A DNA stretch of 64,000 nt, taken from the NCBI GenBank assembly GCA_026392465.1, contig JAPLCA010000038.1, positions 176,809 to 240,808 on the forward strand, given 5' to 3'. Under the pieces are notes generated by a model, which saw only the letters and a program-made list of their open reading frames with translations, did no database searches and was not told where the DNA came from. The translations under genes were made by a program, and so were the position numbers. Positions 8,390 through 19,141 of the stretch are shown one piece after another. This stretch comes from Propionibacteriales bacterium. Lineage in GTDB: Bacteria > Actinomycetota > Actinomycetes > Propionibacteriales > Nocardioidaceae. Every line of letters begins with the position of its first letter. The stretch's first letter is position 1.

Positions 8390-8751
8390 CATCCTTGGAG
8401 TCCCAGCGCACGAACGCAGATTCTTGCGTCCCACGCGGGCCACAGCCCGGGACCCGAAGCCGGCTCCCGCCCAGCCGCCCGGTCGAGGCCCTTTCGGAGG
8501 CCGACCGCGCGTCAAGCCGCGCCAGCGCAGCCTCACCCGACCATGAGACCGCGCCAGCGCACCCCCACCCGAGAGCAAAGTCACACCAGCGCACCCCCAC
8601 CCGAAAGAGAAGCCACTCCACCGCACCCCCACCCGAGCAGTAAGACCCACCCCCACCCGACCCGGCGCGCGAGGACGGCGGGGGAGGCGTACGGTGCGGG
8701 AGGACCATCCGGTTGTCCACGGGAACCATCTGGGGGAAGAGGATGCAGGCC

Positions 8752-10455
8752 ATGACCACGACGCTCGCGGCCGCGGACGGGTCGTTCCGGCTCGACGCGG
8801 ACGTCTTCGACTACACGATCGTCGCGATCTACTTCGCGGTCGTGCTGGGCATCGGCTTCCTGGCGCGGCGCCAGGTGTCGACGAGCATCGACTTCTTCCT
8901 GTCGGGGCGGTCGCTGCCGGCGTGGGTGACGGGCCTGGCGTTCATCGCCGCGAACCTCGGCGCGGTCGAGATCATGGGCATGAGCGCGAACGGCGCGCAG
9001 TACGGCATGGCGACCGTCCACTACTTCTGGATCGGCGCCGTCCCCGCCATGCTCTTCCTCGGCGTCGTGATGATGCCGTTCTACTACGGCTCCGGCGTGC
9101 GCAGCGTCCCCGAGTTCATGCGCCGACGCTTCGGCACCGGCGCGCACCTGGTGAACGCCCTGAGCTTCTCGGTCGCCCAGCTGCTCATCGCCGGCATCAA
9201 CCTGTTCCTGCTCGCGACGATCGTCAACCGGCTGCTCGGCTGGCCGCTCTGGGTGTCGCTGGTCGTGGCGGCCGCCGTCGTCCTCAGCTACACGGCGCTC
9301 GGTGGACTCTCGGCGGCGATCTACAACGAGGTCCTGCAGTTCTTCGTCATCGTCGCCGCCCTCGTGCCGCTCACCATCATCGCCCTGCACAAGGTCGGCG
9401 GGTGGCAGGGCGTCGTCGACAAGGTCCAGCCCGGACCCGAGCAGCTGTCGTCCTGGCCGGGCACCGACCTGACCGGCATCGACAACCCCTTCTGGTCCGT
9501 CGTCGGGCTCGTGCTCGGCCTCGGCTTCGTCCTGTCGTTCGGCTACTGGACCACCAACTTCGTCGAGGTCCAGCGCGCCATGGCGTCGTCGTCGATGTCC
9601 GCGGCCCGTCGCGCGCCGATCATCGGTGCGTTCCCGAAGATGTTCATCCCGTTCGTCGTGATCATCCCCGGCATCATCGCCGCGATCGTCGTCCCCGAGC
9701 TCGCCGCGCTGAAGTCCGGCGGCGACGCGCAGGGCGTCACCTACAACGACGCCATCCTGCTGCTCATGCGCGACCTGCTGCCGAACGGCATGCTCGGCGT
9801 CGCCCTCGCCGGCCTGCTCGCGTCGTTCATGGCCGGCATGGCCGCCAACATCTCCGCGTTCAACACCGTCTTCAGCTACGACCTCTGGCAGCAGTACGTC
9901 GTGAAGGACAGGGAGGACGGCTACTACCTGAAGGTCGGACGCATCGCCACGGTCGGCGCCACCGTCGTGGCCATCGGCACCGCGCTCATCGCGTCGAACT
10001 ACGACAACCTCATGGACTACCTGCAGACGCTCTTCGGGTTCTTCAACGCGCCGCTGTTCGCCACGTTCATCCTCGGCATGTTCTGGAAGCGCATGACCCC
10101 GACCGCCGGCTGGTCCGGCCTGGTCGCCGGCACGGGAGCCGCCGTGCTCGTGGCCGTGCTCAGCGAGGACGCCCTCGGCCCCGCCAGCATCGGCGTCATC
10201 GGCCTGTCGGGGCAGGGCGCGTCGTTCGTCGCCGCCGGCGCCGCCTTCGCCGTCGACATCCTGGTGAGCGTCGCCGTCACCCTCGTGACCGCCCCGAAGC
10301 CCGAGAAGGAGCTCGTCGGGCTCGTGTACTCCCTGACGCCCAAGGCGGACCTCGTCGACCCCGACGAGGGCGCCCTGCCCTGGTACCAGTCGCCGGTCAA
10401 GCTCGCCGGCATCGGGCTGGTCCTCGTCGTCGTCCTCAACGTGATCTTCCGGTAG
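8752..10455 (+). CDS. Sodium:solute symporter family protein
   Basis: 567-residue protein with about 13 hydrophobic helices, of the SSS family (sodium/sugar, vSGLT-like branch), in the inner membrane. Family signatures include the SGRSLPAWVTG segment after the first helix and an ALGGLSAAIYNEVLQ segment near helix 5. Substrate is not determinable. An AG-rich Shine-Dalgarno stretch (8732-8742) is spaced well for the ATG at 8752 and poorly for the in-frame ATG at 8743. A TACGGT at 8690-8695 is a possible -10. The gene sits just downstream of the large palindrome and 9 bases before a small membrane-protein gene. Confidence 0.88.
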   Translation: MTTTLAAADGSFRLDADVFDYTIVAIYFAVVLGIGFLARRQVSTSIDFFLSGRSLPAWVTGLAFIAANLGAVEIMGMSANGAQYGMATVHYFWIGAVPAMLFLGVVMMPFYYGSGVRSVPEFMRRRFGTGAHLVNALSFSVAQLLIAGINLFLLATIVNRLLGWPLWVSLVVAAAVVLSYTALGGLSAAIYNEVLQFFVIVAALVPLTIIALHKVGGWQGVVDKVQPGPEQLSSWPGTDLTGIDNPFWSVVGLVLGLGFVLSFGYWTTNFVEVQRAMASSSMSAARRAPIIGAFPKMFIPFVVIIPGIIAAIVVPELAALKSGGDAQGVTYNDAILLLMRDLLPNGMLGVALAGLLASFMAGMAANISAFNTVFSYDLWQQYVVKDREDGYYLKVGRIATVGATVVAIGTALIASNYDNLMDYLQTLFGFFNAPLFATFILGMFWKRMTPTAGWSGLVAGTGAAVLVAVLSEDALGPASIGVIGLSGQGASFVAAGAAFAVDILVSVAVTLVTAPKPEKELVGLVYSLTPKADLVDPDEGALPWYQSPVKLAGIGLVLVVVLNVIFR

Positions 10456-10464
10456 GAGCCCAGC

Positions 10465-10737
10465 ATGAGCGAGAAGCACACCGCGGGCGCGTTCGACGTC
10501 CGCACCCTCATCGGCGGCCTGCTCGGCGTCTACGGCCTGATCCTCACCGGCCTCGGGCTGTTCCGCGCCACCGAGGCGGAGCTGGCCCGCGGTGACGGCC
10601 TCAACATCAACCTCTGGGCCGGCATCGGCATGCTCGTGGTGTCTGCCGCGTTCCTGACCTGGGTGCGCCTGCGCCCGCTCGTCGTCCCCGCCGAGCCGAC
10701 GTCGTCACCCGCCGACGGCACGTCCGACGGCAGCTGA
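10465..10737 (+). CDS. Small two-helix membrane protein, probable symporter companion
   Basis: 90 residues with two hydrophobic segments (about 15-33 and 49-67) and a polar C-terminal tail. I do not recognise a named family. It follows the symporter gene by 9 bases with an AGGAG sequence before its ATG, so it is almost certainly co-transcribed. Its size, two helices and operon position are compatible with a small accessory subunit, but that role is inference. Confidence 0.7.
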   Translation: MSEKHTAGAFDVRTLIGGLLGVYGLILTGLGLFRATEAELARGDGLNINLWAGIGMLVVSAAFLTWVRLRPLVVPAEPTSSPADGTSDGS

Positions 10738-10770
10738 GACGCACCCTCGCCGCACGGGCCGGCTCGGCGC

Positions 10771-11325
10771 CTACTCCTCGCGCAGGCGCGGGACGGTGGC
10801 GTTGTCGGGCTTGATGCCGAGCTTGTCGGCGTAGAAGGCGCGCACGACGTCCATGTCAGCGGCGACGTCGTCGGAGGCGACGAACGTCGGGCCGTAGCCC
10901 ATGGTCCTCGTCGGCGGGTCGAAGAACGCCAGCGTGATCGGCAGTCCCGTCTCGCGCGACAACCGGTGGAAGCCGGACTTCCAGTACTCTCCGCGCGAGC
11001 GGGTGCCCTCGGCCGCGATCACCAGCCGGAAGTCCTCGCCGGCCTTCGCCTCCGCCGCCAGCTCGCCGACGACGCCGGCGGCGTCGCGCCGGTCGAGCGG
11101 CACCCCGCCGAGCGCCCGCAGCAGCCATCCGAGCGGCCCCTTGAACAGCTCCTTCTTCACGAGCACGCGCGGGTGGGCCCCGTCGTGCCACATGACGAGC
11201 AGCATCGTCACGAAGTCCCAGTTCGACGTGTGCGGCGCCCCGACGAGGATGCCGCGCGAGGGCGTCTCACCCACCATCGTGTAGCCCATCCGACGGATGA
11301 CGAGGCGAGCGAGACGACGGCGCAT
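10771..11325 (-). CDS. Lysophospholipid acyltransferase (PlsC-like) family protein
   Basis: 184 residues with the acyltransferase HX4D box as HTSNWDF (about residues 32-38) and the EGTRS box near 106. Enzymes of this family acylate lysophosphatidate or other glycerol- or mannose-linked acceptors at the membrane; the acceptor here is unknown. It is shorter than typical PlsC (about 240), lacking extended N- and C-terminal parts, like many stand-alone actinobacterial members. Start set by the minus-strand TACGCT 6 bases upstream. Divergent from leuS. Confidence 0.82.
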   Translation of the reverse strand: MRRRLARLVIRRMGYTMVGETPSRGILVGAPHTSNWDFVTMLLVMWHDGAHPRVLVKKELFKGPLGWLLRALGGVPLDRRDAAGVVGELAAEAKAGEDFRLVIAAEGTRSRGEYWKSGFHRLSRETGLPITLAFFDPPTRTMGYGPTFVASDDVAADMDVVRAFYADKLGIKPDNATVPRLREE

Positions 11326-11331
11326 GGGGCG

Positions 11332-11337
11332 AGCGTA
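11332..11337 (-). promoter_or_regulatory. -10 hexamer of a likely leaderless promoter (acyltransferase)
   Basis: Minus-strand TACGCT, 6 bases upstream of the ATG at 11325. Confidence 0.5.
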
Positions 11338-11381
11338 GCCGTGCGGGTGCGCCACGCGTCGGCCCGTCCGCGCCACGTCGG

Positions 11382-11387
11382 TAGCAT
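11382..11387 (+). promoter_or_regulatory. -10 hexamer of a likely leaderless promoter (leuS)
   Basis: TAGCAT, 6 bases before the GTG at 11394; no ribosome-binding sequence fits in the gap. Confidence 0.55.
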
Positions 11388-11393
11388 CGTCCG

Positions 11394-14195
<2,802 letters not shown>

Positions 14196-14211
14196 GGGGG
14201 ACGGGACCGAC

Positions 14212-15063
14212 ATGGGCGCGCGACGCATCGCGGTGGTGACCGACTCCACCGCCTCCCTCGACCCGGCCGACGCCGAGCGTGAGGGGATCACGGTCGTGCC
14301 CCTCAAGCTCGTCATCGGGGCGGCCACCTTCACGGAGGGCGTCGACGCGACATCGCAGGACGTGGCGCAGGCGCTGAAGGACTTCGTGCCGGTGAGCACG
14401 TCGCGTCCGACGCCGGAGGAGTTCGCCGCGGTCTACGGGCGCCTCGCGCAGGAGGGTCACGACGCGATCGTCTCCGTGCACCTGAGCGCCGAGATCTCGG
14501 GGACGTTCGAGTCGGCGCAGGTGGCCGCCCGGGAGGCCCCGGTGCCCGTCATGTGCGTCGACACCCGCAAGGTCGGGGTGGCGACCGGGTTCGCCGCGGG
14601 TCGCGCCGCCGCGGTCGCCCGTGCCGGTGGGGACGAGGCGGCCGCCGTCGGTGCCGCCCTGGCGGCGGGGGAGTCCTCGAGCGTGCTCATGTACGTCGAC
14701 ACCCTCGAGTACCTGCGCCGCGGGGGACGGGTGGGAGCCGCCACGGCCCTCATCGGCTCGGCCCTCGCGGTCAAGCCGCTGCTGACGCTGCGCGACGGCG
14801 TGGTGGTGCCGCTCGAGCGCGTCCGCACGTCCGCCAAGGCGGTCGCACGGCTCGAGGCCCTCGTCGTCGAGGCGGCCGAGGCCGCCCCCGACGGCTACGA
14901 CATCGGCGTGCAGCACCTCGCGAACCCCGACCTCGCCGACCAGGTGGCCGTGCGGCTGGCCGAGGCGCTCGGCCGCGACCGCGTGCCGGTCAACGAGGTC
15001 GGGGCGGTCATCGGCGCCCACGTGGGTCCGGGCATGCTCGCCGTCACGGTCACGCCGCGCTGA
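14212..15063 (+). CDS. DegV family fatty-acid-binding protein
   Basis: 283 residues matching the DegV family (two-domain fold that binds a fatty acid; in Firmicutes the FakB subunit of fatty acid kinase). The N-terminal VVTDSTASLDP strand-loop and the central STSRPTPEEF segment are characteristic, and a basic LRRGGRVG loop near residue 165 is typical. No FakA homologue is visible in the window, so whether it presents fatty acids for phosphorylation here is unknown. It lies 16 bases after leuS and probably shares its transcript. Confidence 0.88.
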   Translation: MGARRIAVVTDSTASLDPADAEREGITVVPLKLVIGAATFTEGVDATSQDVAQALKDFVPVSTSRPTPEEFAAVYGRLAQEGHDAIVSVHLSAEISGTFESAQVAAREAPVPVMCVDTRKVGVATGFAAGRAAAVARAGGDEAAAVGAALAAGESSSVLMYVDTLEYLRRGGRVGAATALIGSALAVKPLLTLRDGVVVPLERVRTSAKAVARLEALVVEAAEAAPDGYDIGVQHLANPDLADQVAVRLAEALGRDRVPVNEVGAVIGAHVGPGMLAVTVTPR

Positions 15064-15154
15064 CACCACCGGCGCCGTCCACAGGCCCCGTCGGCGACGA
15101 CGGCTGTCGTCCACAGCCGCCACGACGACCCGTCCCGGGACGTCGCGAGGTGCC

Positions 15155-15160
15155 TAGCGT
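15155..15160 (+). promoter_or_regulatory. -10 hexamer of a likely leaderless promoter (comEA)
   Basis: TAGCGT, 6 bases before the GTG at 15167. The intervening CGAGGG is too close to the start to act as a normal Shine-Dalgarno site. Confidence 0.5.
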
Positions 15161-15166
15161 CGAGGG

Positions 15167-16018
15167 GTGAGCACCTCACGGCACGGACCGCGTCCCGCAC
15201 CGCCCCAGGAGACCCGCGCGGAGGTCGCGCGCCGCCGGCTCGCGCAGCTCGCCGCGTCATTCGAGGCCACGCACGACGAGGACCCCTTCGACCGCCTCGT
15301 TGGTCCGACGCAGGAGGCCCCTGGCACGACGCCGTCCGTGGCCGACCGCGCCGAACCCACTCCCGCCGGCGGTCGGCGTCGCGCCGACGCGGGAGCGCGC
15401 AGGGGACTGTCCGCCGTGCACCTGCGGGTGGTTGCCACGGCGGCCGTCGCGGCGGGTGTGCTGCTCACCTGGTGGCTGCTCGCCGAGCGTCCGCGCACGT
15501 CCGACGTCGACCGGCCGCTCGAGGTGTCGGCCCGCACGGATCCCGCCGACCCCGCTGCGCCGGCGCACGAGGGCGGAACAGGGGCCGACGGGCGGGTGGT
15601 CGTCGACGTGGCCGGGCAGGTCAGGAGGCCCGGCATCGTCACCCTGCCCGCGGGGTCGCGCGTCCACGAGGCCATCGAGCGGGCGGGCGGGATCAAGGGC
15701 GCGCTGGAGCAACCGACCCTCAACCTCGCGCGCGTGCTCGTCGACGGCGAGCAGATCCTCGTCGGCGTCGACCCTCCCGCGGCCGCGGCGACCGGCTCCG
15801 GTGCGGCGGGCGCCGGCGGCCCCGGCGTCGCCGTCAACCTCAACACGGCCACGCTCGAGGAGCTCGACGCGCTGCCCGGCGTCGGCCCGGTCACCGCGCA
15901 GGCCATCCTCGACTGGCGCACCGAGAACGGACGCTTCACGTCGGTCGACGACCTGCTCGACGTCGCCGGGATCGGCGAGAAGACCCTCGAGGACCTCCGC
16001 GACCGCGTGAGCGTGTGA
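15167..16018 (+). CDS. comEA: ComEA family helix-hairpin-helix DNA-binding protein
   Basis: 283 residues: a polar cytosolic N-terminus, one membrane segment (about 82-104), an SLBB domain (about 145-205) with VDVAGQVRRPG, and a C-terminal pair of helix-hairpin-helix motifs (about 220-283) with NLNTATLEELDALPGVG. ComEA binds incoming double-stranded DNA on the outer face of the membrane during natural transformation. The N-terminal cytosolic stretch is longer than in Bacillus ComEA but usual for actinobacteria. It overlaps comEC by 4 bases. Confidence 0.9.
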   Translation: MSTSRHGPRPAPPQETRAEVARRRLAQLAASFEATHDEDPFDRLVGPTQEAPGTTPSVADRAEPTPAGGRRRADAGARRGLSAVHLRVVATAAVAAGVLLTWWLLAERPRTSDVDRPLEVSARTDPADPAAPAHEGGTGADGRVVVDVAGQVRRPGIVTLPAGSRVHEAIERAGGIKGALEQPTLNLARVLVDGEQILVGVDPPAAAATGSGAAGAGGPGVAVNLNTATLEELDALPGVGPVTAQAILDWRTENGRFTSVDDLLDVAGIGEKTLEDLRDRVSV

Positions 16019-18285
16019 GACGCCCGGGCCTGCCGCTCCCCGGCGTCGACGTCCGGCTGGTGCCGGCGGCGCTCGGGGCGTGGGCGGTGGCCGCCTGGGG
16101 CGTGACGGCCGGACCCGGTGCCACCGTCGTGGCGGCGCTCGGGGCCGTGGCGGTCGCGGGCGGCGCGGCCCGACGCTGGCCCCGCGTCGCCCTGGTGGCG
16201 GTGGCGGTGGCCGCCGTCGCGACGTCGGTGGCCTGGCGGCTCGGCGACGTCCGCGCCACCCCGACGGCCGCACTCGCCGAGCAGCGGGCACGGGTGACGC
16301 TCGAGGTGCAGGTGAGCCGCGACGCGCGCACCTTCGAGGGCGTCGGCGGTCCTGGCACGGTCGTGGGTCTCGTGGTGCTGCGGCTGCGCGGCCAGCACGG
16401 TCGGGTGCACGGCGTGCGCGACCCGGTGACGGCCTTCCTCGTGGGAGAGCACCGCGACCTCGTGGTCGGTCGTCGGCTCACGGTCGCCGGTCGGCTGTCG
16501 CCGCCGGACGACGACCGGGACACCGCGACCCTGCGGGTCGAGCGTCGCTCCGCCGTGCAAAGCAGCGCATGGTGGTGGTCGGCCTCCGAGCGCGTGCGCG
16601 CCGGCGTGCGCCATGCCGTCGACCACGTGCCCGGCGCACCGGCCGCCCTCGTGCCGGCCCTCGTGGTCGGCGACGACGCCGACCTCTCCCCGCGGGTCGA
16701 GGAGGAGTTCCGGCGGACGGGCCTGACGCACCTGCTGGCCGTCTCGGGGACGAACCTGACCATCGTGCTCGCGCTGGTGCTGGCGGTGGCACGAGCGGGC
16801 CGCGCGCCACCGCGGGTGCTCCTGGCGGTGGGCCTGCTCGGCGTCGTCGGCTTCGTGCTGCTGGCGCGGCCCGAGCCGAGCGTGCTCCGTGCCGCCGGCA
16901 TGGGGGTCGTCGGTCTCGCGGCCCTCGGTCTGGGGACGCGAGGCGGCGTGCGCACGCTCAGCGTCGCCGTGGTCGCCCTGCTGTTCTGCGACCCCTGGCT
17001 CTCGCGCGCGGCGGGCTTCGTGCTGTCGGTCAGCGCGACGGCGGGCATCCTGCTGCTCGCACCCCCGTTCGTGCGGGCACTCGAGCGGTGGACGCCGCGG
17101 TGGGTGGCCGTCGCGGTCGCCGTGCCGCTCGCGGCCCAGGCCGCGTGCACTCCGGTCATCGCGGCGCTCTCGTCCGAGGTGTCCGTCGTGGCCGTCGTCG
17201 CGAACCTCCTCGCCGCGCCCGCGGTGGCGCCCGCGACCGTGCTGGGCCTGGTCGCGGGGCTCCTCGACCTCGTCCTCCCGTCGGTCGCGGCGGTCCTCGG
17301 CACGGCTGCCGCGGTGTGCGCCGGCTGGATCGTGCTCGTCGCACACCAGGCCGCCGCCCTTCCCGGGGCCAGCCTGGTCTGGCCCTACCCGTGGTGGTGG
17401 CTGCTGGTGCTCGTGCCGGCCGCGCTCTGGCTCGGTCGTCGCGCCGCCGCTCGTCCCGTCGTCGCGGTCGGCCTCGTGGTCGGGCTCGTGCTGGCGACCG
17501 TCCGGCCACCCAGCCCCGGCTGGCCCCCGCGCGGGTGGGTCATGGTGCAGTGCGACGTCGGCCAGGGCGACGCGACCGTGCTGCGCTCGGGTCCGGGCGA
17601 GGCGGTGGTCGTGGACGCCGGTCTCGAGCCCGTCGACGTCGACCGCTGCCTGCGTGCGCTGGGGGTGCGGCGGGTCCCTGCTCTCGTGCTGACGCACGGC
17701 GACGCCGACCACGTGGGCGGGCGGTCGGGCGTGACGGGTGGTCGGGCGGTGGGAGCGGTGCTCGTCGGGCGTCCGGGGCCCACCGTGCCGGGGGTCCCCA
17801 CGCGCACGGTGTCACGAGGCGATCGTGTCGTGGTGGGCGACGTGACGGCCGACGTGCTCTGGCCGCGTGCCCGGCCGGGCACGGCGACGAGCCGGAGGGT
17901 CGAGGTCGACCGCAACGCCGACAGCGTCGTCCTCCGGGTGGTCGTGCGGGGCGTGACGCTGCTGCTGACCGGCGACGTGGGGGAGGAGGCGCAGGACCAC
18001 GTGCTGCGCGCCGGCGGCGTCGTGCGGGCCGACGTGCTCAAGGTGGCGCACCACGGCAGCGCCGACACGTCGTGGCGGTTCACGCGGGCGGTCGCGCCTC
18101 GGCTCGCGACCGTCTCCGTCGGGGCCGACAACGACTACGGGCACCCCAGTGGCACGGCGCTGCGCATGCTGCACCAGGTCGGCGCGGTGGTGCACCGCAC
18201 CGACCGCGAGGGCGACGTCGCGGTCGTCGTGCGCGACGGACGGCTGGGCGTCGTCACGCGACCGGCGCCTCACCGGTCGAGGTAG
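16015..18285 (+). CDS. comEC: ComEC/Rec2 family DNA-uptake channel
   Basis: 756 residues. The N-terminal third has hydrophobic helices and an OB-like extracellular segment; the competence domain (about 215-480) holds the signature LTHLLAVSGTNLTI; the C-terminal metallo-beta-lactamase-like domain (about 500-740) has the metal-binding THGDADHVGG. ComEC forms the inner-membrane channel for transforming DNA and may degrade the non-transported strand. The GTG at 16015 overlaps the comEA stop (GTGA); the much longer in-frame extension upstream lies inside comEA and is rejected. Its 3' end overlaps the convergent DUF1206 gene by 16 bases. Confidence 0.92.
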   Translation: MRRPGLPLPGVDVRLVPAALGAWAVAAWGVTAGPGATVVAALGAVAVAGGAARRWPRVALVAVAVAAVATSVAWRLGDVRATPTAALAEQRARVTLEVQVSRDARTFEGVGGPGTVVGLVVLRLRGQHGRVHGVRDPVTAFLVGEHRDLVVGRRLTVAGRLSPPDDDRDTATLRVERRSAVQSSAWWWSASERVRAGVRHAVDHVPGAPAALVPALVVGDDADLSPRVEEEFRRTGLTHLLAVSGTNLTIVLALVLAVARAGRAPPRVLLAVGLLGVVGFVLLARPEPSVLRAAGMGVVGLAALGLGTRGGVRTLSVAVVALLFCDPWLSRAAGFVLSVSATAGILLLAPPFVRALERWTPRWVAVAVAVPLAAQAACTPVIAALSSEVSVVAVVANLLAAPAVAPATVLGLVAGLLDLVLPSVAAVLGTAAAVCAGWIVLVAHQAAALPGASLVWPYPWWWLLVLVPAALWLGRRAAARPVVAVGLVVGLVLATVRPPSPGWPPRGWVMVQCDVGQGDATVLRSGPGEAVVVDAGLEPVDVDRCLRALGVRRVPALVLTHGDADHVGGRSGVTGGRAVGAVLVGRPGPTVPGVPTRTVSRGDRVVVGDVTADVLWPRARPGTATSRRVEVDRNADSVVLRVVVRGVTLLLTGDVGEEAQDHVLRAGGVVRADVLKVAHHGSADTSWRFTRAVAPRLATVSVGADNDYGHPSGTALRMLHQVGAVVHRTDREGDVAVVVRDGRLGVVTRPAPHRSR

Positions 18286-19079
18286 CGGGCGCGAGCCAGG
18301 CACCAGACGCCGTACAGGCCGATCCCGACCGCGATGAGGCCGAGGAGCCACGGCCCGAAGGGCTGCTGCAGGACCGTCCGCAGGGCCTCGTCGAGCCCGC
18401 CGGAGCGGTCGGCGTCGCGTGTGAGGGCGGCGAAGCAGAACAGGGCGCCGACCAGCCCGGTGGCGACCCCCTTCGCCACGTGCCCGACCGTGCCGAGGCG
18501 CACGAGCCAGTCGCCCGAGGTGCCGCTCAGGCCCTCGGGCGCGAGGTGCTCGCGGTGCCGGTCGCTGAGCCCACGCCACGCCGTCCACGCGCCGTACCCC
18601 ACGACGGCGAGGCCGGCCACGCCCACGAGCACCGCGCCGGCGGGCAGCGCCAGGGCGCGAGCCGTCCAGGTCTCGCTGCCCGACCCGCCGGAGCCGCTGC
18701 GGGTGAGGACCTGCACCCCGCTCCAGCCCACGACGCCGTAGACGACGGCCTTGACCAGGTCGGCCCCGCGACCCGCCCAGAGCGCGGCGCCCTCGTCGTC
18801 GCGGTGCCCGACGGCCGCCTCGAGCAGCCGCCACAGGACGAGGAGCGCCATGCCGGCGACGACCAGCCACAGCACGGTCCGGCCGAACGGTTGCTGCGCG
18901 AGCTCCGCCAGGGCACCTCGGGTGTCGGCCGTGCCGTTGCGGTGCCCGAAGGCGAGCTGCAGCGCGAGGAACGCCAGCACGAGGTGCACGAGCCCGTAGG
19001 CGACGAAGCCGAAGCGGACGAGGTGGTCCACCCACGCGTCGTCGGCATGGGCGACGACGTCGTCGGCGTCGAGCGGCAT
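18270..19079 (-). CDS. DUF1206 membrane protein
   Basis: 269 residues made of three repeats of a two-helix unit, giving about six membrane segments; the repeat core (RFGFVAYGLVHLV near 20-32, related segments near 110 and 195) matches DUF1206. Function unknown; the family is common in actinobacteria. It converges on comEC with a 16-base overlap and is divergent from holA. Start set by TACGCT 6 bases upstream. Confidence 0.85.
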   Translation of the reverse strand: MPLDADDVVAHADDAWVDHLVRFGFVAYGLVHLVLAFLALQLAFGHRNGTADTRGALAELAQQPFGRTVLWLVVAGMALLVLWRLLEAAVGHRDDEGAALWAGRGADLVKAVVYGVVGWSGVQVLTRSGSGGSGSETWTARALALPAGAVLVGVAGLAVVGYGAWTAWRGLSDRHREHLAPEGLSGTSGDWLVRLGTVGHVAKGVATGLVGALFCFAALTRDADRSGGLDEALRTVLQQPFGPWLLGLIAVGIGLYGVWCLARARYLDR

Positions 19080-19085
19080 GGCGAG

Positions 19086-19091
19086 AGCGTA
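19086..19091 (-). promoter_or_regulatory. -10 hexamer of a likely leaderless promoter (DUF1206 gene)
   Basis: Minus-strand TACGCT, 6 bases upstream of the ATG at 19079. Confidence 0.5.
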
Positions 19092-19129
19092 CGCCCGCGT
19101 CGCCGGGCGGGCTCGTCGGAGCGGACCAC

Positions 19130-19135
19130 TACGCT
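19130..19135 (+). promoter_or_regulatory. -10 hexamer of a likely leaderless promoter (holA)
   Basis: TACGCT, 6 bases before the GTG at 19142; same hexamer as the divergent DUF1206 promoter about 40 bases away. Confidence 0.55.
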
Positions 19136-19141
19136 GGGCGC

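Larger units (their letters stand above)
7946..8660. repeat. Large nested palindromic element, intact copy (about 715 bp)
   Basis: This stretch between two co-directional genes has no credible gene. It is organised symmetrically about roughly 8271-8276. The outer left arm has about three 32-base units related to GGGTGGGGCTGCGCTGGCG; the outer right arm has the reverse complement units, with the ACCCGA end recurring at 8540, 8572, 8604 and 8636 (period exactly 32). Inside these are 65-base arms (8052-8116 against 8435-8499), whose outer 27 and inner 15 bases are perfectly complementary. Inside those are three hairpins (listed separately). A second, interrupted copy is at 63421-63866. Function unknown. 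Confidence 0.85.

Noticed and set aside
7953..8660. CRISPR array from the 32-base period
   Set aside because: The 32-base units are contiguous tandem repeats with no unique spacers, and they invert across the centre. No cas gene is near.
7253..8759. Long open frames on both strands across the gap (for example minus 7253-8656 and 7860-8759)
   Set aside because: They cross the palindromic arms and tandem units, code for low-complexity Arg/Pro/Ala sequence, and arise because stop codons are rare at this GC content.
15064..15166. Replication origin signals (two GTCCACAG sites before comEA)
   Set aside because: Only two poor DnaA-box matches, no dnaA or dnaN nearby, and the genes around are competence genes.
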